A stretch of 52,594 bases of DNA, from contig JBDIBA010000008.1 of NCBI GenBank assembly GCA_039812705.1, positions 1-52,594 on the forward strand, written 5' to 3'. A program made the position numbers and the translations under genes. The first letter of the stretch is position 1; every line of letters begins with the position of its first letter. The notes under the pieces are model-generated. The model ran no database searches. It saw only the letters and a program-made list of their open reading frames with translations, and was not told the DNA's origin. Below, one piece after another: positions 25,115 to 34,329 of the stretch. This DNA is from JBDIBA01 sp039812705 (lineage in GTDB: Bacteria; Actinomycetota; Acidimicrobiia; Acidimicrobiales; JBBSGY01).

Positions 25115-26779
25115 TCAACCTTCGCGGGTTGTGTGGTGCAGTTCGGGGTGGCGCAGATCGAATGCTGGGCGCTCCGAACGGATTGGAGGAAGACGGTCAA
25201 AGTTGTGGTGCGGTGCAGGGGAGGTGGTGGTCCACTCGAGAGAGTTGCCGCCCCATGGGTCGTTGCCGGCAGGTACGCGCTGCTTGCGGCTGACAACGAG
25301 GTTGACCACAAATAACAACATGGCAATCAAGGTCACGAAGGCGCCGATGGTTGAAACCATGTTCAGCCAGTTGACCCCCTGGTCTGCCTGGTAGTCGGCA
25401 TAACGACGCGGCATTCCTCGCAGGCCGGCAAGGTGCTGCGGGAAGAACGTCATGTTGAATCCAATGAACAAGATGACTGCTTGCCACTTGCCGAGGGTCT
25501 CGTTCATCATCCAGCCGGTCATCTTTGGCCACCAGAAATAGAACCCGGCAAAGACCGCAAAGAAGATTCCGCCGACCATCACATAGTGGAAGTGGGCAAC
25601 CACGAAGTAGGTGTCGGTCAGGTGAAAGTCGAGCGCGGCAACGGCCAACATTGGGCCGGTAAGGCCACCCATCAGGAAGGTGATGAGGAAGCCAACAACA
25701 AACAACATCGGTGTTTGCAGACTGATGGAGCCACGCCACATGGTCGCAATCCAGTTGAACACCTTGACACCTGTCGGCACGGCAATCAGCAGGGTTGTGG
25801 CAGAGAAGTAGGCAATGACAATTCCACCGGTTGAGTACATGTGGTGAGCCCACACGGTGATTGAGTACGCGGCGATTGCAAGCGTTGCAAACACAAAGGC
25901 TTTGTAACCAAAGACCGGCTTGCGTGAGAAGACCGGAATGATCTCCGTGACCACACCGAAGAATGGCAGGATCAGGATGTAAACCTCGGGGTGTCCAAAG
26001 AACCAGAACAAGTGCTGCCACAGGATCGGCGAACCACCCGCGGTTGCGTCATAGAAGTGCGTTCCCAGTCTGCGGTCTAACAACATCATTGCCAGCGCAG
26101 CGGTAAGAGGCGGGAACACGATGACAATCAAGAAGCTTGTCACCAAGATGTTCCAGGTAAAGATCGGCATGCGGAACATGGTCATGCCGGGTGCACGCAG
26201 GCAGATGATGGTCGTGATGAAGTTCACACCACTTAGCAGCGTTCCAACACCGCTGACTGCAAGACCGAGCATCCACAAGTCACCGCCGGTTCCGCCCGTG
26301 TATTCAGTGGAAAGCGGGGCGTAACCGGTCCAACCAAACGACGCCGGGCCTTCGGAAGTGACGTATCCCGCCAGCATGACAAGTCCACCGCCAAGGAACA
26401 ACCACAGTGACAGAGCGTTAAGACGAGGAAACGCCATGTCCGGCGCGCCAATCTGCAGCGGGAAGATCACGTTGGCGTAACCGGTGAGCATCGGCATGGC
26501 AAAGAAAAACACCATGATGGTTCCGTGCATTGTGAAGAGCTGGTTGTAGGTCTCGTTGCCGAAGAATTGCAGACCTGGTTCGGCAAGCTCGGTGCGGATT
26601 CCCATGGCCAGCAGGCCACCGAATAGCAAGAAGACGAATGCCGAAACGATGTACACCATGCCGATTTGCTTGTGGTCGGTTGAGACCAAGTAATCGACAA
26701 CGCTGTTGCGCTTGAGTGGGCGAGGAGTTGCCACGTCGGCAACGACGTTGTCTGAATGGGCGTGTTGCGGTTCAGTCAT
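25115..26779 (-). CDS. ctaD: Cytochrome c oxidase subunit I (aa3 type)
   Basis: Catalytic, proton-pumping subunit, 554 residues, twelve helices. Typical motifs include the low-spin heme ligand region LFTMHGTIMVFFFAMP, WFFGHPEVYILILPFFG with the CuB His and the cross-linked His-Tyr, WAHHMYSTG with two further CuB histidines, and FVVAHFHYVMVGG with the heme a/a3 ligands. The ATG at 26779 shares a base with the ctaC stop (TGATG). A TTG one codon upstream is less likely. Confidence 0.97.
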   Translation of the reverse strand: MTEPQHAHSDNVVADVATPRPLKRNSVVDYLVSTDHKQIGMVYIVSAFVFLLFGGLLAMGIRTELAEPGLQFFGNETYNQLFTMHGTIMVFFFAMPMLTGYANVIFPLQIGAPDMAFPRLNALSLWLFLGGGLVMLAGYVTSEGPASFGWTGYAPLSTEYTGGTGGDLWMLGLAVSGVGTLLSGVNFITTIICLRAPGMTMFRMPIFTWNILVTSFLIVIVFPPLTAALAMMLLDRRLGTHFYDATAGGSPILWQHLFWFFGHPEVYILILPFFGVVTEIIPVFSRKPVFGYKAFVFATLAIAAYSITVWAHHMYSTGGIVIAYFSATTLLIAVPTGVKVFNWIATMWRGSISLQTPMLFVVGFLITFLMGGLTGPMLAVAALDFHLTDTYFVVAHFHYVMVGGIFFAVFAGFYFWWPKMTGWMMNETLGKWQAVILFIGFNMTFFPQHLAGLRGMPRRYADYQADQGVNWLNMVSTIGAFVTLIAMLLFVVNLVVSRKQRVPAGNDPWGGNSLEWTTTSPAPHHNFDRLPPIRSERPAFDLRHPELHHTTREG

Positions 26780-27543
26780 CAAACTTGTCCTTGCGATTTC
26801 TTGGACTCAATCCAAGCGTCGTATTCGTTTTGCTCGACCACGCGAACGCGGAAGTTCATTTGCGAGTGGTTAAGACCACAAAACTCGGCGCAGTGACCCA
26901 CATAGGTCCCTGGCTTGTTGGGTGTTACTTCAATAACGTTGCGAATGCCCGGGATCAGGTCTCGCTTGGTCAAGAAGCCCGGCACAAAGAAAGAGTGGTT
27001 TACGTCAGCTGCAACCAAGTCAAAGCGTGCACGCTTGTTAACCGGCAGCACAATCTCGGCGAGGTTTGGCGACTCGGTTGGGTCACCGGCCTGCTGGGGG
27101 CCCCCGACGACGGTGACTCCGTTGTCCGGGTACTGAAAGCGCCAGTTCCACTGGAAACCGGTGACATTGATACGAACATCGTCCTTGGCCAGTTCGGTCT
27201 GTTCAATCTGAACTTTCAGACCGAAACCGAAAAGAATCGCCACGAGTACAAATGGAATAAAGGTGTAAAAGGCCTCGAGTTTCGTGTTGCCTTCGTTCTG
27301 CTTGGGCAGATCGTTGTTGCGCCGACGGTGACGAATGAGCGAATAGAAGAGCAAGAAGAAGACAAGCGTGCCGAGCGCAATGGCCGTGTACATACAAAAC
27401 AGCCAAAGGTCGGTGACGCTCTTGCCTTGTTCGGTCGCGGCTTCGGGAAGACCGAATCGTTGCTCACAACCCGTCAAAAGCAAGGAGCTGGCTGCAAGTG
27501 TGGCAACAAGGGGCTTCTGGAACTTTTTGATTCCCATGGACAT
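26779..27543 (-). CDS. ctaC: Cytochrome c oxidase subunit II
   Basis: CuA-containing subunit that takes electrons from QcrC. A lipoprotein-type signal ends in LLTGC (Cys at about 26), followed by two membrane helices (about 48-67 and 92-110) and a cupredoxin domain. CuA ligands: the early His in VNHSFFVP and the box GHCAEFCGLNHSQM. FQWNWRFQYP is the usual aromatic patch for electron entry. Start ATG at 27543 or 27537; AAAGG lies upstream. It is the first gene of ctaC-ctaD-ctaF. The lipobox predicts processing by Lgt/LspA. Confidence 0.96.
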   Translation of the reverse strand: MSMGIKKFQKPLVATLAASSLLLTGCEQRFGLPEAATEQGKSVTDLWLFCMYTAIALGTLVFFLLFYSLIRHRRRNNDLPKQNEGNTKLEAFYTFIPFVLVAILFGFGLKVQIEQTELAKDDVRINVTGFQWNWRFQYPDNGVTVVGGPQQAGDPTESPNLAEIVLPVNKRARFDLVAADVNHSFFVPGFLTKRDLIPGIRNVIEVTPNKPGTYVGHCAEFCGLNHSQMNFRVRVVEQNEYDAWIESKKSQGQV

Positions 27544-27729
27544 TAAAAACCTTTGTCTGAGTATCCGTCGGAGTTACAACCGGCTACTTCAATGAAGGGA
27601 GTTTCCGACTTAGGCATTTCGGATTGAACCTAGCGCAGGGACCATCGCCAGGAAGGGAACGTTGGCCCTTTTCATTTGGCTTGTTTGCCGCTTCGATTCA
27701 TCTTGCCAGCCAGGCCCGTGTTCTGCGCA

Positions 27730-27735
27730 TAGATT
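27730..27735 (+). promoter_or_regulatory. -10-like hexamer TAGATT, ndh possibly leaderless
   Basis: TANNNT hexamer 8 nt before the ATG at 27744, with no ribosome-binding site. The upstream 180 bp separate ndh from divergent ctaC and hold both promoters. Confidence 0.4.
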
Positions 27736-27743
27736 GTCGGCCC

Positions 27744-29003
27744 ATGAGCCAAGATCCGACGCCAGTCGCTTCCGTACGCAGTCGTCCCCATTTCGTCATT
27801 GTTGGAGCCGGGTTTGCGGGAATCAGCGCCGCCAAAGCCCTTAAAGGCGTCGACATCGATATCACGATTATCGATAAAAACAACTTTCACACTTTCCAAC
27901 CGCTGCTTTACCAAGTAACGACGGCGACCCTCGATGCCGACGAGGTGTCAGAGACTCTCCCGACCATCTTCGCCAAGCAGCCAAATGTCACCGTTCGTGT
28001 TGATGAGGTCACTACCGGTGACCTTGACGCAAAGACCGTCACCTTGAAGGGCGATGGCGCGGGCGAAACCATTTCGTACGACTACTTGATGATCTCGGCT
28101 GGGGCCAAGGCCAACTTCTTTGGAATCGAAGGCATGGAGGAGCACAGCTGGCCGCTTTACACGCTGGCCGATGCCTTGCGACTCCGCGCCAACCTCACAG
28201 GTGATCTCGACACGGCAGCGGCCAAGGGTTCGGTTGACCCAGCCGATTCAACCGTCGTAATCGTCGGCGGCGGTCCAACCGGTGTTGAAATGGCCGGTGC
28301 CCTCATTGCAATGGAGCCCAAGACACCCAACGGGCCAAAGCTGCGCGTTGTGTTGGTAGAAGCGCTTCCGCGTTTGCTGCCAATGTTCAGCGAAGAGTCC
28401 TCGCAAACAACTCTTGAAGACTTGCGCAAGCGCGGTGTCGAGGTGCTGTTGGACACCAAGGTGCAGTCCGCCGACGCCAATGGCGTGAGCTTTGCCAGCG
28501 GCGAGCGCATCGAAACCAGGACCATTGTCTGGGGTGCAGGTGTGCGCGCTAACCCGTTGGGCGCCGAGCTCGGGCTAGAGACCGGTCGCGGCGGCGCAAT
28601 TCTTGTCGACGAAAACCTACGCGTGAAAGGTCGCTCAGAAGTCTTTGCAGCCGGCGACAACTGCACGCTTGATCCGCCTCCTGCTCAACCAATTCCGCCG
28701 GTGTGTCCGACGGCAATGCAGATGGGCAAGCACGTCGGCCGCCAAGTAAAGGCGCTTGTTGCTGGACAGTCACTTTCGCCTTTCAAGTTCTGGAACAAAG
28801 GTTCCATGGCGGTCATTGGCAAGGGCAACGCAGTTGTCGAGTTGACCAAGCCCAAGGTCAAGTTGTCAGGCGTGTTCGCTTGGCTGATGTGGTTGGCGGT
28901 TCACAACTTCTATCTGGACTCCATGCGCAACCGCGCGCGCGTTGTTGGATCGTGGCTTTCTGCATACATCAAGAGCGAGAAGAGCCAAAGCAGCGCCGTT
29001 TAG
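27744..29003 (+). CDS. ndh: Type II NADH dehydrogenase (NADH:quinone oxidoreductase)
   Basis: Single-subunit flavoprotein feeding electrons from NADH into menaquinone without pumping protons. 419 residues with the FAD fold HFVIVGAGFAGISAA (about 16-30), FQPLLYQV (family quinone-site motif), the NADH-binding STVVIVGGGPTGVEMAG (about 164-180), VFAAGDNC, and an amphipathic C-terminal segment for membrane binding. The frame is open for 40 codons upstream, but ATG 27744 gives the normal N-terminus. It sits next to the oxidase genes and ends convergent with hemH. A proton-pumping NADH dehydrogenase is not visible in this window. Confidence 0.92.
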   Translation: MSQDPTPVASVRSRPHFVIVGAGFAGISAAKALKGVDIDITIIDKNNFHTFQPLLYQVTTATLDADEVSETLPTIFAKQPNVTVRVDEVTTGDLDAKTVTLKGDGAGETISYDYLMISAGAKANFFGIEGMEEHSWPLYTLADALRLRANLTGDLDTAAAKGSVDPADSTVVIVGGGPTGVEMAGALIAMEPKTPNGPKLRVVLVEALPRLLPMFSEESSQTTLEDLRKRGVEVLLDTKVQSADANGVSFASGERIETRTIVWGAGVRANPLGAELGLETGRGGAILVDENLRVKGRSEVFAAGDNCTLDPPPAQPIPPVCPTAMQMGKHVGRQVKALVAGQSLSPFKFWNKGSMAVIGKGNAVVELTKPKVKLSGVFAWLMWLAVHNFYLDSMRNRARVVGSWLSAYIKSEKSQSSAV

Positions 29004-29015
29004 AAACCGCAAAAT

Positions 29016-29056
29016 GTCACAAATGTCGGGCGCGGTAAACGCCCGACATTTGTGAC
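29016..29056. terminator. Perfect 17-bp inverted repeat between ndh and hemH
   Basis: Arms 29016-29032 and 29040-29056 with a 7-nt loop, in the 58-bp gap between the two convergent stop codons. Stable enough to terminate both transcripts, although the T-runs are short. Confidence 0.75.
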
Positions 29057-29061
29057 GCGTA

Positions 29062-30072
29062 TTAGTGACGCATGGGCGCGGGACAGCAAGCTGGCCCTTG
29101 GCAGCCCACGACACCCAAAGAGCCAAGAGCTGCAGGCGCGCGATTGTGAATGACCTCTTCAAGTAGGTCGGCAACGCCGCGGACGAACGATGGTGCAACG
29201 CCTACGGTCGGCACTCTCTGTGCGACGAGTCCAAGCGACGACGCGGTTGCCATGGCAACGGTGTCAAGGTCGTAAATGACTTCTTGATGATCCGAAATGA
29301 ATCCAAGCGGTGCAATCACGACGCTGTCATGTCCGTTTGCATGCAACTTGTGTAGGTGGTCATTGATGTCAGGCTCAAGCCAGGGAGTCTGGGGTGCGCC
29401 GCTTCGCGACTGAAAAACCACATCGAAGTTGTTGGCAGCACCGGCGGCTTTCATAACAAGGCGCGCCGCTTCATCAAGCTGAGCTTGATATCGACAAGTT
29501 GAGGCAAGTGCAGTTGGGATCGAGTGCGCGGTAAAGGCAACGACCGCTTCTTCCTTGCTTTCGCCCATAGCGTCGAGTGCAGCTTTGAGGTTTTCTGCCA
29601 TTGCATTAATGAAGCCCGGGTGGTTGAAGAATTGGCGCACCTTGGTGATGGTTGGGGCGTTGTCGATCACACTCTGGGCCCGCGCGATGTCTTCTTTGTA
29701 CTGGCGACATCCGGAATAGGAACTGAATGCAGATGTCACAAAGCATGCTGCGTGTTCGACACCGTCCGCCTGCATCTTGGCAACCGTTTCTTCGACGAGC
29801 GGATGCCAGTTGCGATTGCCGAAGTACATCGGCAGTGTCGTTCCGCGGTTTGCAAGTTCTTGGCGGACGGCGTCTAGGAGCAAGCGGTTCTGTTCGTTGA
29901 TTGGGCTCTTGCCGCCGTTGGATTCGTATTGCTTGGCGACTTCTTGGAGGCGATTGTCTGGTACTCCGCGCCCGGCGGTGACCCGCCTCAGGAAAGGAAC
30001 GACGTCTTCGGTGGATTCAGGTCCCCCGAACGAAAGGAGGAGGATTGCGTCGACGGGCTTCACTCTCTTCAT
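29062..30072 (-). CDS. hemH: Ferrochelatase
   Basis: Inserts iron into porphyrin. In actinobacteria the substrate is normally coproporphyrin III, so cpfC would be the modern name; I cannot tell from sequence alone. 336 residues from ATG 30072 (a further ATG at 30090 is possible). Motifs: LLLSFGGPE (N-terminus), AFTAHSIP with the catalytic His, and GFISDHQEVIYDLD with the Glu. Cysteines near the C-terminus (GCQGPACCP), with one earlier (SYSGCRQY), match the actinobacterial [2Fe-2S] cluster pattern. It fits the neighbouring heme proteins QcrB, QcrC and CtaD. Confidence 0.93.
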   Translation of the reverse strand: MKRVKPVDAILLLSFGGPESTEDVVPFLRRVTAGRGVPDNRLQEVAKQYESNGGKSPINEQNRLLLDAVRQELANRGTTLPMYFGNRNWHPLVEETVAKMQADGVEHAACFVTSAFSSYSGCRQYKEDIARAQSVIDNAPTITKVRQFFNHPGFINAMAENLKAALDAMGESKEEAVVAFTAHSIPTALASTCRYQAQLDEAARLVMKAAGAANNFDVVFQSRSGAPQTPWLEPDINDHLHKLHANGHDSVVIAPLGFISDHQEVIYDLDTVAMATASSLGLVAQRVPTVGVAPSFVRGVADLLEEVIHNRAPAALGSLGVVGCQGPACCPAPMRH

Positions 30073-30183
30073 CCTAATAATGGCGCTCATAGTGAATTGT
30101 CGATCGCCGCGGTCACTTTCCTCGGTTGTTTGGTCACTTAAACGTCAAGATTCCGGGCACATTCGATTGCTGTGCGCTAGAAA

Positions 30184-30372
30184 ATGGGAATGGTTCGCCC
30201 GATCACGTGGAAAAAAGTTGGCATCTTCCTGCTTTTCTTATTTTTCTGCTTCTTCGTATTCCGCGCTCCGCAGGAGTCTGCGAACGTAACTCGTGACGTA
30301 TTTGGAACCATTGCGATGTTGGGCAAGAAAATCTTCATCGCACTCACGGACTTCCTTCAGGCGCTCTTTTAA
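30184..30372 (+). CDS. Small single-pass membrane protein
   Basis: 62 residues: a short basic start (VRPITWKK), a very hydrophobic helix rich in Phe and Leu (about 13-27), and a second semi-hydrophobic stretch near the end (IFIALTDFLQALF). A second ATG at 30190 is in frame. The next gene starts 26 bp later, so the two probably form an operon. No family recognised; the coding call rests on the clean charge-plus-helix layout and the spacing. Confidence 0.65.
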   Translation: MGMVRPITWKKVGIFLLFLFFCFFVFRAPQESANVTRDVFGTIAMLGKKIFIALTDFLQALF

Positions 30373-30398
30373 GCCACAACCGCTAGGCAGGTTCAACA

Positions 30399-31079
30399 AT
30401 GGCCGATGCCGAAAACTATTTGTTCGGCGGGGAGCAGGTTGCGCTTGAAACGCGACGCCACGCAGTCGTTCTTCTCAAGCCCGCGCTATTTCCGTTCTTT
30501 GGATTGGTGTTGGTGTCGGCGTATCCACTGCGCTTCACGCTGATTGTCCTGTTGGCGTGCATCGGGCGTTTTGCGTGGTCGTACCTGTTGTGGTTCAAAG
30601 ACCGCTTTGTGCTCACCGACAATCGGATTATTTCAACCTCTGGCCTCATCACAACCTCAGTTGTTTCGATGCCACTGTCAAAGATTACGGACCTCACCTA
30701 TACGCGTTCAGTTGGTGGTCGCCTTCTCGGATACGGCAAGTTGCACCTTGAATCTGCCGGGCAAATCCAGCTTGAAAGCATTGATCATCTACCTGATCCC
30801 GACCACTTCTATCGCTGCGTTATGGCGTTTGCGCTTGGTCCGCCCCCGGAGGACGTTGAGGAAGAGGTGCAGGCAAACCAGCGGCCCAAGAGCAAAATTT
30901 TCGATATCGATGCACTCATCGATTCCGACGCTTCTTCAGACGACTCATCAGACGATGATCATTACTCGCCACGTCACTCTGCTTCATCAATGGACGACGA
31001 TGCATCAGAAGGCGGCAGAAAGCGCGAGACCTTTGAGGAACGCCGCGCGCGGATCATGGCGGCTCGCCGATCCGAGTAG
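30399..31079 (+). CDS. Membrane protein with bacterial PH domain
   Basis: 226 residues. GGEQVALETRRHAVVLLKPALFP leads into two close membrane helices (about 28-58), then a bacterial PH-like (YdbS/DUF304-type) domain: WFKDRFVLTDNRIISTSGLI and MPLSKITDLTYTRSVGGRLLGYGKLHLESAG. After that comes a low-complexity acidic tail with serine and aspartate runs (about 175-205) and a basic end (KRETFEERRARIMAARR). The family is common in actinobacteria, with no assigned reaction. It follows the small membrane protein by 26 bp. Confidence 0.85.
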   Translation: MADAENYLFGGEQVALETRRHAVVLLKPALFPFFGLVLVSAYPLRFTLIVLLACIGRFAWSYLLWFKDRFVLTDNRIISTSGLITTSVVSMPLSKITDLTYTRSVGGRLLGYGKLHLESAGQIQLESIDHLPDPDHFYRCVMAFALGPPPEDVEEEVQANQRPKSKIFDIDALIDSDASSDDSSDDDHYSPRHSASSMDDDASEGGRKRETFEERRARIMAARRSE

Positions 31080-31117
31080 CTCGCCGCGCCTACAAGCCGG
31101 GCGCGTCCTGGGTGATC

Positions 31118-34024
31118 TCAGTGTGATGACTCGGGCGGACGCCCGTGGCGGCCACCTGCAATCCGTTCATCCAACTCCGCAAAGTCTTCAAACTCGTCTC
31201 GCAATGACGCGCTTCGATTGCCCGGTTGCCCATCTTGTTGCGGTCGGTGCGCTTGTGGCACTGCAGGCTGCGATGTCGGCTCTTGAGGGGTTGGTCCTTG
31301 TGACGCTTGACGCGCAGGGGTCTGTTGTTGTGGTGCGATGCGTTGGGTTAATGGTTGACCAAGACGTGCGCCAGACGGCTGCGCGGCGGCGGACGTGGAC
31401 GAAGCCTGGGCCGGGCTGCCCATCGGCCTGCTTGAGAGCTGTTGTCTAGATGGCTGGTTCGCACTCATCTGCCCAGAAGTTGGCGAGGTCGCGGTTGGAC
31501 GGTTGGAAACAGCGTTGTTCGTCGCTGACATCGGTGCCTGGGTTTGTGGACTGCCTGTGGTGTTTTGCTGCGTGCCGGTTGCCGGGGTCTGTGCAGAACC
31601 TCGCGTTGGGGTGGCAGCCTTGCTTGACGCCTGGGCAAGTGCCGGCGCTGGGGTTTGGGCCGGTGCGGAAGATTGACGTTGCTGCAGCGGCTTCGATGTC
31701 ACGGTTTGGGGAGTCGGCTGTCCGCGTTGTGCGTTTTCGCGGTCGTTGTTGAGTTGACCGGACAGACCTAGGCGTCCCGAGCCACCCGATACGTGTTCAA
31801 GCATCAGCAATGAATCAAGTTCGTTTGGCGGCAACGGTTTGGAGAACAAGAAACCTTGGATCTCGTCACACCCATGACGAGTGAGAAACGCAACTTGTTC
31901 GGGAGTCTCAACACCTTCACCGATTGTTCGCATGCCAAGTCCGTGTGCCATTGCAATGATTGCAACGACAAGCGAAGCGTCACCGCGACTCTTGTCAATC
32001 GACTGCACAAAAGACTTGTCAATCTTGAGCGCATCGATGGGGAAGCGACTGAGGTAGCTGAAGTTTGAGTAACCCGTGCCAAAGTCGTCAATTGAACACT
32101 TCACGCCCATTTGTCTGAGATCGTTCAGCGTTGCGAGCGTTGAATCGGTACCCGTCATTGCCATTGACTCGGTCAGCTCCAGCTCCAAGAGGTGCGATGG
32201 CAGTCCGGTCTCGCGCAGGACTCGCGCAACCAAGTCGCTCATGCCGGGCTGCTGGAACTGGCGCGACGACAAGTTCACGGCAACCGAAAGGTCGGAGTAA
32301 CCCGTGTCGTACCAATAACGCGCTTGACGACAGGCTTCAACCAAAACCCATTCACCAATCTGAATGATCAAACCGGTTTCTTCTGCAAGATGAATGAATG
32401 CGCCAGGCGAGATGATTCCAAGCTTGGGGTGGTGCCAGCGGATCAATGCTTCAACGCCGACAACTTGTCCGGTCTTTAGTGCAACTTTCGGTTGGTAAAC
32501 GAGACGAAGTTCCCGGTTGCTGATTGCGCTGTGCAAGCTCGTTTCAAGCATCAAACGGTTCTTCGCGGCATCGTTCATGTCTTGTGACCACACCGCAAAG
32601 TTGTTACGTCCACATTCCTTCGCGCGATACATCGCCGTGTCGGCGCAAGTAAGAACCGTTTCAAGGTTCATGCCTGGCTCGCTTATCGCGATTCCAATGC
32701 TCGGGCTCATGAAAACAGGTCGCGGTTTCAGGTTGAACGGAGTCGAAAATGCCTTGAGCAGTCGTCGTGCAAGTTTGCGAGGCAGCTCCTCGTCGTCGAC
32801 TTCGCTGATGAGAATCGCGAACTCATCGCCACCAAGTCGGGCAACGGTGTCGGTGGCATCAACGCCCGCCAGAATCCGTCGCGCAACTTGTTCTAGAAGT
32901 TGGTCTCCCGCTTCGTGACCCATCGAGTCGTTGATGTGCTTGAAGCGGTCAAGGTCCAAATACATGATTGCAATGGGGTGACCCATCTTGCGCGATCTGT
33001 CGAGGGCCTGAGCAATCCGCTCACGAAACAGCGCACGGTTGGGCAGGCCGGTCAATTTGTCGTGAGATGCCCAGTGGGTGCTTGAAGCACGGGCCTGGAC
33101 CATCGTCAGCAAGTGACCAACAACCAGCAGGCTTAAGACAATCGAGAAGGCTGCAATTGCAATCGGCTGAGCGCCGATGATGTCGGTGAGGCTCAAGGTG
33201 AGGAGGATCGGGCCCAGAACGACTGGGAGCACCAAGCCAAACAGTCGGGGTCGACTGATTCGCGCACCCTTGGGGGTGGTTGGGTCTTCGTGAATTTCAA
33301 CGGCCGAGTCGACCGCTCCTAGGCCGATCGATGTTGCGCTGAGTACGAACATCAAGATGGCGACTCTGCCAAGTTGCGGGCTACTTCCGGTGGCGTTCAT
33401 GAAGAAGAACTGGGCGCTTGCGAACTGAACGGTCTGAGCCACCGACAGCAATACGAGAGATCGCGGCCGATTATTGAATGACCAAGTCAAGAACAGCGCC
33501 CCGACCATTTGAGGTAACGCAACGGCAATCGGAAGTAGTGACAGCGTTGCTTCGATCCCGGCTTTCGTCTCGTTTAGTGCGGGCGCAATCATCAACGCGT
33601 ACAGCACGATCGCGATCGTTCCCGACGAGATGATTACCTCAGCGATGTAGTCGCTGGCTCGCTCACCAAAGCGCTGTCGCATCAGCTGAATCAGCGCTGC
33701 ACAGCTGAGGACTACGGCTGCGGGCATGACGATACTGCTGACGATTGTTGACACGGGGGGCGTGAGCGTGTGGATGATTGCGTCGCCGACTCCGCGCACG
33801 AGGAGCGATCCGCCCAGCAGGGTCCAGGGGTCGGGGTGCCTGAGGCGATTCTTGATAGTCCGGTCTGGGCCCATGCGCCTTCCGCACTCCCAGATAACGA
33901 ACAAGATGACCGCAATGGCCGACAGTCGAAACGAGAGTGCCGCAGGGCTACGAGGCTGAAACGCGGACAGCACAAGAGCCGCTGTCGAAGTCGCCAAAAT
34001 CGCGATGGGCAGTTTTTGCCTCAC
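31118..34024 (-). CDS. Membrane GGDEF-EAL protein (cyclic di-GMP synthesis and breakdown)
   Basis: 968 residues, GTG start. About eight to ten hydrophobic helices cover residues 5-305, with no known sensor domain visible. Then a GGDEF domain (LDLDRFKHIND 356-366, intact GGDEF 398-402), and an EAL domain with EALIRWHHP, ELTES, DDFGTGYS and GEGVE, so both activities look possible. The allosteric RxxD site nine residues before GGDEF is replaced by DATD, implying no product inhibition there. A tail of about 200 residues, very rich in Pro, Gln, Ser, Thr and Ala, follows and is probably disordered. Net enzyme direction cannot be read from the sequence. Confidence 0.93.
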   Translation of the reverse strand: MRQKLPIAILATSTAALVLSAFQPRSPAALSFRLSAIAVILFVIWECGRRMGPDRTIKNRLRHPDPWTLLGGSLLVRGVGDAIIHTLTPPVSTIVSSIVMPAAVVLSCAALIQLMRQRFGERASDYIAEVIISSGTIAIVLYALMIAPALNETKAGIEATLSLLPIAVALPQMVGALFLTWSFNNRPRSLVLLSVAQTVQFASAQFFFMNATGSSPQLGRVAILMFVLSATSIGLGAVDSAVEIHEDPTTPKGARISRPRLFGLVLPVVLGPILLTLSLTDIIGAQPIAIAAFSIVLSLLVVGHLLTMVQARASSTHWASHDKLTGLPNRALFRERIAQALDRSRKMGHPIAIMYLDLDRFKHINDSMGHEAGDQLLEQVARRILAGVDATDTVARLGGDEFAILISEVDDEELPRKLARRLLKAFSTPFNLKPRPVFMSPSIGIAISEPGMNLETVLTCADTAMYRAKECGRNNFAVWSQDMNDAAKNRLMLETSLHSAISNRELRLVYQPKVALKTGQVVGVEALIRWHHPKLGIISPGAFIHLAEETGLIIQIGEWVLVEACRQARYWYDTGYSDLSVAVNLSSRQFQQPGMSDLVARVLRETGLPSHLLELELTESMAMTGTDSTLATLNDLRQMGVKCSIDDFGTGYSNFSYLSRFPIDALKIDKSFVQSIDKSRGDASLVVAIIAMAHGLGMRTIGEGVETPEQVAFLTRHGCDEIQGFLFSKPLPPNELDSLLMLEHVSGGSGRLGLSGQLNNDRENAQRGQPTPQTVTSKPLQQRQSSAPAQTPAPALAQASSKAATPTRGSAQTPATGTQQNTTGSPQTQAPMSATNNAVSNRPTATSPTSGQMSANQPSRQQLSSRPMGSPAQASSTSAAAQPSGARLGQPLTQRIAPQQQTPARQASQGPTPQEPTSQPAVPQAHRPQQDGQPGNRSASLRDEFEDFAELDERIAGGRHGRPPESSH

Positions 34025-34329
34025 GCTTACTTATCGGGCGCTGGTCCCTCTGCATGAATCCATTGCCGAATCGAGTGGTGAATTGGTGATTTAAAGCCGC
34101 CCAAACTCAATCGGTCTGCGCTTGAGCGGGGTCGAGTCGGTGGGATCTGCCTGTGCCAAGACCGGCTTTAGCGTTTCGAGCAAATTTCTCAAGAAATTCC
34201 GTGACAGTTCGTATGATGATCGGTACGCTTTATACAAGCGAGAAAATCCAGCCAGGGGGCCGTCGCAAGACGGTGGTCAGATCTATCGCAAGTAGTACCA
34301 GTAGTTTTTATCTCCCGGCTGGAGTATTT
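34025..34329 (+). promoter_or_regulatory. Region upstream of whiB with palindrome and hairpin
   Basis: No gene in these 305 bp. A 16-bp palindrome (AATTTCT-CA-AGAAATT, 34183-34198) lies just before a TATGAT hexamer (34212-34217) that could be a -10. Further down, 34260-34273 forms a 5-bp GC stem closed by a GCAA tetraloop inside the whiB leader. The opposite strand holds the unmarked start region of the GGDEF-EAL gene. Confidence 0.4.

Noticed and set aside
34153..34329. Upstream extension of whiB
   Set aside because: The extra 59 codons are not WhiB-like, and a GGAG site sits before the ATG at 34330.
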